From: an uncultured Pseudomonadota bacterium
Lineage (GTDB): Bacteria; Myxococcota_A; UBA796; SXON01
Length of the DNA stretch: 64,000 nucleotides
Assembly (NCBI GenBank): GCA_903875225.1
Contig: CAIQVJ010000028.1
Location: 1 to 64,000 of the forward strand
Direction of reading: 5' to 3'
The position numbers were made by a program, and so were the translations under genes. Below the pieces are notes generated by a model, which saw nothing but the letters and a program-made list of their open reading frames with translations, did no database searches and was not told the DNA's origin. Position 1 is the stretch's first letter; each line of letters begins with the position of its first letter. Positions 58,697-64,000 of the stretch are shown here, piece after piece.

Positions 58697-58714
58697 TCCC
58701 GCACGCTTAGCAAA

Positions 58715-60925
58715 CTACGCCACGGCACGCGGGTCGACATCGACGATCAGCCGGACGCCGTGCGGCGGCGTCCAGGAGGTGTGGTAACGCGTGACCACGC
58801 TCCGCAGCGCGGCGACATCCCGGCCACGAAGCACGACCTGCACGCGATACCGCCCCACCAGCTTCGGGAGCGCCGCGAACGCCGGTCCGAGCACGTCCAC
58901 CCCGGCCTGACACTGCTGCTTCAAGAGCGCTGCCAGCGCCTTCGCGGCCGCGAGCGTCGCCTCTCGCTCGACCCCCTCACAGCGAAGCAGGATGAGCCGG
59001 CTGAACGGTGGGTATCGGAGCATACGCCGGATCCTGCTCTCGTGATCGGCAAACGCGGCCATGTCCCCGATGCAGGAGAACACCGGATGCTCGGGATGGG
59101 TGGTCTGCAGGAAGACCTCGCCTGCGACATGCCCCCGGCCCGCACGTCCGCAAAGCTGCGTGACGAGCGCAAAGCACCTCTCCGCCGAACGAAAGTCCGG
59201 CATGCCGAGGATGTGGTCGCAGCCCAGCACCGCCGCCACGTGCACGTCCGGAAAGTCGTGTCCCTTGGCCACGATCTGCGTGCCCACGAGCAGGCGGGCG
59301 TCCCCATCGCGGAAGCGGTCGAGGATGCGAGCATGACTCCCGCGCTCCGCGGTGGTGTCGGCGTCCATCCGGGCGATGGGCACCCCGGGAAAGGTGGCGG
59401 CGAGCACCTCCTCCACGCGCTCGGTGCCCTGCCCGAGCACCTCGAGCGTCGTGCCGCACTTTGGACAATCGGACTGAAACATCCGATGAAATCCGCAGTA
59501 GTGACAGTCCAGCCTGCCCGACCCGCGGTGATACACCATCGACACACCGCAGCTCGGGCACTCGTAGGCCTGCCCGCACCCGGGACACTCGACAAAGCTG
59601 GCGTAGCCACGGCGGTTGTAGAGCAGGATCGCCTTGCCCCCCGCGTCGAGGGCGGCCGCCACGGCAGCCCGGACGACAGGTGCGATGAGCGGGACCTTCC
59701 CGTCGGGCATGCGCTCGAGGCGCATGTCCACCACCTGCGGCGTGGGAACGGGGCGCGCCGTCGCGCGGTGGCGCAGCGAGAGGAGCCCGTACCGGCCAGA
59801 CCTGGCGTTGAACCAGCTCTCGAGGCTGGGTGTCGCCGAGCCCAGCACTACAGGGCAGCCGACCTGCCTGCCCCGAACCACGGCGACGTCCCGGGCGTGG
59901 TACCGCAGGCCCTCCTCCTGCTTGTAGGAGTCGTCGTGCTCCTCGTCCACGACGATCAGGCCCAACGAGCGGAACGGCGCGAAGACGGCGCTGCGCGCAC
60001 CCACGGCGATGCACACCTCCCCCCGTTGGATCTGTCGCCATTCGCGCAGTCGCTGGGCGCCGGTGAGCCCCGAGTGGAGCACGGCGACCTCACCCGGAAA
60101 CCGGTCGTCGAACCGCGCTGTGAGCTGCGGGGTGAGCGCGATCTCCGGCACGAGGACCAGCACCTGCCTGCCCGCAGCGATGACCCGCTTCGCGAGGGCC
60201 AGGTACACCTCGGTCTTCCCGGCACCCGTCACCCCATGAAGCAGGGTGGTCCGCGCCGGAGGTCCCCCGGCAGGGCTGAACACAGCCTCGACCGCCGCAG
60301 CCTGCTCCTCGTTGAGGGCCGGGGCCGACGTGCGAGGCGCGCCCTTCGCGCGCGCCGGCCGGGGACGTTGCTCCCGGGCGGCGATCACGACATCCTCCAC
60401 GCGGACCAGCGCTCCTGTCAGCAGGGCCGCAATCCCCCGCGGAACATCCTCCACCTCCGCCAACAGTCTCCGCTCCAGCGCCGCACGGGTGACCCCGGGG
60501 CGCGCCACGACCTCCCGAAGGATCTGCCCGAGCCCCCCGACGGGCGGTTCACCGGCGATCGCCTCGATCCCGGCCTCCGTGGGGAAGTACACGCGACGCG
60601 TGCGGTTGCGGGCATCGGACGGGCTCGCCGAAGCGATGACCTCCCCCAGCGGCGCCAGGTAGTAGTCCGAGATCCAGCGATACAAGGTGAGTTGCTCATC
60701 GGTGAACACGGGGGTGTCGGCCAGGATCCGGAGGATTGCCTTCGCGGGCCTGGGGGGCGGCCCGGTCTGGTCGATCACCCAGCCCACGAGCTCACGACGG
60801 CCGTACGGCACCACCACCGGGGTCCCCGGCGCGAGCGCGACCTCGTGCACATACGTGTACAGCGCGTGCACGGGCAGCGGCACCGCGACGTGCAGGTAGA
60901 CGGCCTCCGCCGCCACGCCGGTCAC
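58715..60925 (-). CDS. priA: Primosomal helicase PriA
   Basis: A 736-aa PriA, which restarts stalled replication forks. Walker A LLHGVTGAGKTE, the DExH box VVDEEHDDSYKQ, and the following LRYHARDVAVVRG are in place. The zinc-binding region has four CxxC pairs (CPGCGQAYECPSCG and DCHYCGF, SDCPKCG). The N-terminal 3'BD starts YLHVAVPLPVHALYTY. Its start overlaps the stop of the hydroxylase gene by 4 bp. Confidence 0.95.
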   Translation of the reverse strand: MTGVAAEAVYLHVAVPLPVHALYTYVHEVALAPGTPVVVPYGRRELVGWVIDQTGPPPRPAKAILRILADTPVFTDEQLTLYRWISDYYLAPLGEVIASASPSDARNRTRRVYFPTEAGIEAIAGEPPVGGLGQILREVVARPGVTRAALERRLLAEVEDVPRGIAALLTGALVRVEDVVIAAREQRPRPARAKGAPRTSAPALNEEQAAAVEAVFSPAGGPPARTTLLHGVTGAGKTEVYLALAKRVIAAGRQVLVLVPEIALTPQLTARFDDRFPGEVAVLHSGLTGAQRLREWRQIQRGEVCIAVGARSAVFAPFRSLGLIVVDEEHDDSYKQEEGLRYHARDVAVVRGRQVGCPVVLGSATPSLESWFNARSGRYGLLSLRHRATARPVPTPQVVDMRLERMPDGKVPLIAPVVRAAVAAALDAGGKAILLYNRRGYASFVECPGCGQAYECPSCGVSMVYHRGSGRLDCHYCGFHRMFQSDCPKCGTTLEVLGQGTERVEEVLAATFPGVPIARMDADTTAERGSHARILDRFRDGDARLLVGTQIVAKGHDFPDVHVAAVLGCDHILGMPDFRSAERCFALVTQLCGRAGRGHVAGEVFLQTTHPEHPVFSCIGDMAAFADHESRIRRMLRYPPFSRLILLRCEGVEREATLAAAKALAALLKQQCQAGVDVLGPAFAALPKLVGRYRVQVVLRGRDVAALRSVVTRYHTSWTPPHGVRLIVDVDPRAVA

Positions 60926-63210
60926 CCTCTCCGACGCGCTGGCGCAACGGAGAGGTACTGCACCGGCCAGGGCGCCGCGTACCCGCTCGCAGCCGCCGCA
61001 TGGAGCGAAAAGTACGGGTCGGCGAGGTGGCCGCGGGCAAGGGCGACGAGATCCGCCCGCCCCGCGGCGAGGATGGTGTTCGCCTGATCCGCGGTCTGGA
61101 TGTTGCCGACGGCCATCGTCGGGATGCCAGCCTCGTTCCGAACCTGGTCAGCAAACTGCACCTGGAACATCCGGCCGTACACGGGGCGCTGCGTCGGGAC
61201 GACGCCGCCTGCGGAGCAGTCCACGAGGTCCACGCCCGCATCGGCCAACGCACGCGCGAGCGACGCGCGCTCGGCGTCCGCCAGCGCGTCGGGCGTCCAC
61301 TCGGTAGCCGAGATCCGCGCGGCGAGCGGGCGATCCGATGGCCAGACGGCCCGCACCGCCCGGGCCACCTCCAGCGGGAACCGGATGCGATTCTCGAAGG
61401 AGCCGCCCCACTCGTCGGTCCGCCGGTTGGTGAGTGCGGAGATGAACGTGCTGAGCAGGTACCCGTGCGCCATGTGCAGCTCGAGCAGGTCGAACCCCGC
61501 GCGTGCCGCACGCGCAGCCGCGCGCACGAAGTCGTCGCGGATGACCTCCATCTGCGCGCGCGTCACGGCCTGCGGTGCGGGGGATGCAGCATCGTACGGC
61601 TCCCCCGTGGGGCCGAGCACGGTCCAGGCGCCCTCGACCTCTGCGAGTGGAGAGCCCCCGCGCTCCCAGGGCCGGTTGCAGGATGCCTTGCGGCCCGCGT
61701 GTCCAATCTGGATGCCGAGCGCAGGACGGACCCGACCATCCTGTCCCTCGGCGGCCGCATGTTCGTGTACGAACCGCACGATTCGCGACCAGGCCTCCGC
61801 CTGGGCGTCGTTCCAGATCCCGGCGCATCCGGGCGTGATCCGCCCCTCCGGACTCACGGCCGTGGCCTCGGCGATCACCAACCCGGCTCCGCCCAGCGCG
61901 CGGCTGCCGAGGTGCACGAGGTGCCAGTCGCCCACCACACCGTCCACGGCCGAGTACTGACACATCGGTGATACAACGATCCGGTTGGGCAGGGTGAGCC
62001 CTCGCAGCCGGAGCGGCGTGTGGATCGGATCGCGCGTGTCCACGCCGTGGGTGGCGCACCATTCTACCCGGACGGACTCCAGGAATGCCGGATCACGCAG
62101 CTTCAGCTCGTCCCAGGTGATGCGCTTGGACCTCGTCATCAGGCCGAACGTCAACCGATGGATGCTGTGTTGCAGGTATCGCGCGGAGTGCTCGAACCAC
62201 TCCATGCTCACCTGGGCGGCAGCCTGCAAGCGCTCCACCTCGGGTCGCCGGGACGCCTCGTACGCGTGCAGCGCTGCGGGAACGCTCGCCTCGGCGCGGA
62301 GGGCACGACAGAGCGCGATGACGTCCTCCATCGCGAGCTTGGTGCCCGATCCGATCGAGAAATGCGCGGTGTGCACAGCATCACCCACCAGTACGACGTT
62401 CTGGAAGGACCAGCGTTCACACCGGACGTTCGGGAATGCCCGCCAGAGGCTCCGGTTCGCCAGCAGCCGCCCTCCCCCGAGCCGGGAGCTGAACACCCCG
62501 TGGAGGAAGTCGAGCGTCTGCTCTTCGGTGGCGGTGTCGAGCCCCGCGCGGCGCCACACGTCCTCGGCACACTCGACGATGAAGGTGCTCCGTGCACCGT
62601 TCACCGCCGCAGCCCCCGCAGCGACGAATGGGTAGGAATGCACCTGAAACAGTCCGAATTCTGTGTTCTCGAAGAAGAAGGTGAAGGCCGGGAGCCGCAC
62701 GTCGGTCCCGAGCCAGGTGAACCGGCAGCGCCGGAGGTCCACGGAGGGGAGGAACTGCTCCGCGAAGCGCGTCCGTATCTGACTGTTCACCCCATCCGCG
62801 GCGAGCACCAGATCGGCCTCGGCCCGGAGCTCGTCCAGCCGAGCGTCGTCGACCTCGACCCCGTCCTCGATGATGCAGCCGAGCGCAAGCGCGCGACGGT
62901 TCAGGATCTCGAGCAGTTGCACGCGGGCCAGGCCGCAGAAGCCGTGCCCCGTGGACCGCACCCGGTCCGCCCCGACGAACACGTCGATGTCGTCCCACCA
63001 CGCGAAATTCGCCCTGATCTCCGCCGCGGACACAGGATCGGCCTCGTCGAAGTGCCCGAGCGTCTGTGCTGAGAACACCACGCCCCAACCGAAGGTCTCC
63101 CCCGGCCGGTTTCGCTCCCAGATCCTCACGACGTGGGTCGGGTCCCACAATTTCAGGAGAATGCCGAAATACAGGCCCGCCGGGCCGCCACCGATGACCT
63201 CTACCCGCAT
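60922..63210 (-). CDS. Fused flavin monooxygenase/OYE oxidoreductase (salicylyl- or anthraniloyl-CoA 5-hydroxylase type)
   Basis: A 762-aa fusion. Residues 1-375 are a class A FAD monooxygenase: IGGGPAGLYFGILLK at the N terminus and GDAVHTAHFSIGSG later. The rest is an old-yellow-enzyme-like NADH:flavin oxidoreductase (LPNRIVVSPMCQYSA, GIQIGHAGRKAS, ELHMAHGYLLSTF). This domain pair is that of bifunctional salicylyl-CoA 5-hydroxylase and 2-aminobenzoyl-CoA monooxygenase/reductase. Both enzymes hydroxylate an aromatic acyl-CoA. ATG 63210; the longer frame upstream is antisense to nothing known. A crotonase gene lies directly upstream (23-bp gap), which fits aromatic CoA degradation. Confidence 0.85.
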   Translation of the reverse strand: MRVEVIGGGPAGLYFGILLKLWDPTHVVRIWERNRPGETFGWGVVFSAQTLGHFDEADPVSAAEIRANFAWWDDIDVFVGADRVRSTGHGFCGLARVQLLEILNRRALALGCIIEDGVEVDDARLDELRAEADLVLAADGVNSQIRTRFAEQFLPSVDLRRCRFTWLGTDVRLPAFTFFFENTEFGLFQVHSYPFVAAGAAAVNGARSTFIVECAEDVWRRAGLDTATEEQTLDFLHGVFSSRLGGGRLLANRSLWRAFPNVRCERWSFQNVVLVGDAVHTAHFSIGSGTKLAMEDVIALCRALRAEASVPAALHAYEASRRPEVERLQAAAQVSMEWFEHSARYLQHSIHRLTFGLMTRSKRITWDELKLRDPAFLESVRVEWCATHGVDTRDPIHTPLRLRGLTLPNRIVVSPMCQYSAVDGVVGDWHLVHLGSRALGGAGLVIAEATAVSPEGRITPGCAGIWNDAQAEAWSRIVRFVHEHAAAEGQDGRVRPALGIQIGHAGRKASCNRPWERGGSPLAEVEGAWTVLGPTGEPYDAASPAPQAVTRAQMEVIRDDFVRAAARAARAGFDLLELHMAHGYLLSTFISALTNRRTDEWGGSFENRIRFPLEVARAVRAVWPSDRPLAARISATEWTPDALADAERASLARALADAGVDLVDCSAGGVVPTQRPVYGRMFQVQFADQVRNEAGIPTMAVGNIQTADQANTILAAGRADLVALARGHLADPYFSLHAAAASGYAAPWPVQYLSVAPARRRG

Positions 63211-63233
63211 CGTCACACCAGAAGTCGCTGTTG

Positions 63234-63983
63234 CTAACGCGCCCCGGTCTGGAACCGTCGCGCGCCGTCGACGGCCTCCGACGTGAGCGCCGCGAGCCCC
63301 TCCCGGTGCTCGACAGCCAGCCCGCTCTGGACGTCGAGCCCGAGCGAGGCGATGGCGCTCCGCCTGTCGCCGCGCAGGCAGGTCTGGGGGAAGGCCGCGA
63401 TCTCCCAGGCGAGGGCGGTCGCCGCAGCGCGGGCCTGCCCCACCGGGACCACACGATTCACCAGGCCCATCGCGAGGGCCTCCTCGGCGCCCACCCCCCG
63501 GCCGGTCAGGATCAGATCCATCGCACGCGAGAGCCCGATCAAGCGGGGGAGGCGCACGGTGCCCCCGTCGATCAGCGGCACGCCGTAACGGCGGCAGTAC
63601 ACGCCGAGGGTGGCCCCCGCCGCCGCCACCCGCAGGTCCGCCCACAGCGCGAGCTCGAGCCCGCCAGCGACCGCGTGTCCCTCGATGGCGGCGATCACCG
63701 GCTTGCCCAGCTGGATCCGGGTGGGACCGAGCGGCCCCGGGTTCACGCCATCGACCGGGAGCACGTCGTTGGGGTCTCCAGCCGCGATCGCATGGAGATC
63801 CGCGCCCGCACAGAAGTCGGGCCCGTCACCACACAGCACCGCGACGGAGCTCGCTGGGTCGGCATCGAACTCCAGGAAGGCCGCATGGAGCGCCCGCGCG
63901 GTGGAGCGATCGATCGCGTTCCGCTGCGACGGCCTGTCCAGCACCACCGTCCACACCGCGCCCGCGCGCTCGATCCGGGGCAT
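63234..63983 (-). CDS. Enoyl-CoA hydratase/isomerase
   Basis: A 249-aa crotonase. The oxyanion-hole segments are present: GPDFCAGADLHAIA and EGHAVAGGLELALWADLRVA, and PRLIGLSRAMDLILTGR marks the middle helices. It would hydrate or isomerise an acyl-CoA, probably in the same aromatic or beta-oxidation pathway as the hydroxylase gene 23 bp downstream. Start at ATG 63983, close to the window end, so further upstream operon genes cannot be seen. Confidence 0.9.
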   Translation of the reverse strand: MPRIERAGAVWTVVLDRPSQRNAIDRSTARALHAAFLEFDADPASSVAVLCGDGPDFCAGADLHAIAAGDPNDVLPVDGVNPGPLGPTRIQLGKPVIAAIEGHAVAGGLELALWADLRVAAAGATLGVYCRRYGVPLIDGGTVRLPRLIGLSRAMDLILTGRGVGAEEALAMGLVNRVVPVGQARAAATALAWEIAAFPQTCLRGDRRSAIASLGLDVQSGLAVEHREGLAALTSEAVDGARRFQTGAR

Positions 63984-64000
63984 CAGGCCGGCCAGAACGC

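Noticed and set aside
57719-61087. 1122-aa forward ORF
   Set aside because: Antisense to the Kir channel and priA, both strongly supported by motifs; a result of high GC content.

Overview
The window is a 64 kb, very GC-rich, gene-dense chromosomal stretch. It most resembles a myxobacterium or a close relative in Myxococcota. The reasons are the many secreted or lipid-anchored proteins built from MopE-type Asp/Cys repeats, FG-GAP/VCBS repeats and PKD domains, C-terminal tails of the MYXO-CTERM kind, large eukaryote-like kinase fusions, a pseudokinase, and a MoxR ATPase. I saw no rRNA, no tRNA and no CRISPR array.

Layout. 1-1.3 kb: a small HUH/Y1 (RAYT-like) transposase gene lies between two arrays of a 51-bp hairpin repeat. 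1.4-12.9 kb: an alpha/beta hydrolase, a MopE-repeat/C-type-lectin lipoprotein, a 1341-aa kinase-cyclase-ATPase-TPR regulator, small lipoproteins, smpB, a DUF1697/VOC pair and a VCBS lipoprotein. 12.9-19.5 kb: a reverse-strand operon encoding a pseudokinase with two C-terminal beta-grasp domains, an FHA-like/TM/lytic transglycosylase and a small TM protein, divergent from a MoxR ATPase; this is the best candidate for an undescribed system. 19.6-35.6 kb: surface and periplasm proteins (FG-GAP, M4 protease, PKD, beta-barrel-like, Pal and CpoB-like, lamin-tail/MopE). 35.6-37.4 kb: a two-gene type III PKS (DpgA-like) plus crotonase cassette.

37.4-41.2 kb: the housekeeping operon rplU-rpmA-obgE-(lipoprotein)-rsfS-rlmH, with a DUF6174 gene behind it. 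41.3-48.7 kb: a hydrolase, an MFS transporter, a PlsC-like acyltransferase, nadK, a YceI-like protein, a patatin and a fused SpmA/SpmB protein. 48.8-51.8 kb: a tightly overlapping redox cluster (Cys-less LMW-PTP-like protein, TlpA-like thioredoxin, COG2509 flavoprotein, DUF1858-like protein). 51.8-64 kb, all reverse strand: an alpha/beta hydrolase without its nucleophile, an Xaa-Pro aminopeptidase, a methyltransferase/M15 peptidase/4-TM/DUF1292 operon, a lipoprotein, a KirBac-like K+ channel, priA, and a fused salicylyl/anthraniloyl-CoA-type hydroxylase with a crotonase.

Several genes, mostly for secreted proteins, have a TANNNT-like -10 box only 5-7 nt before the ATG and no Shine-Dalgarno sequence, which suggests leaderless mRNAs. 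Three convergent gene pairs are separated by G+C-rich inverted repeats without U-tracts. Motif positions were read by eye; family names rest on motif recognition, not on database searches.
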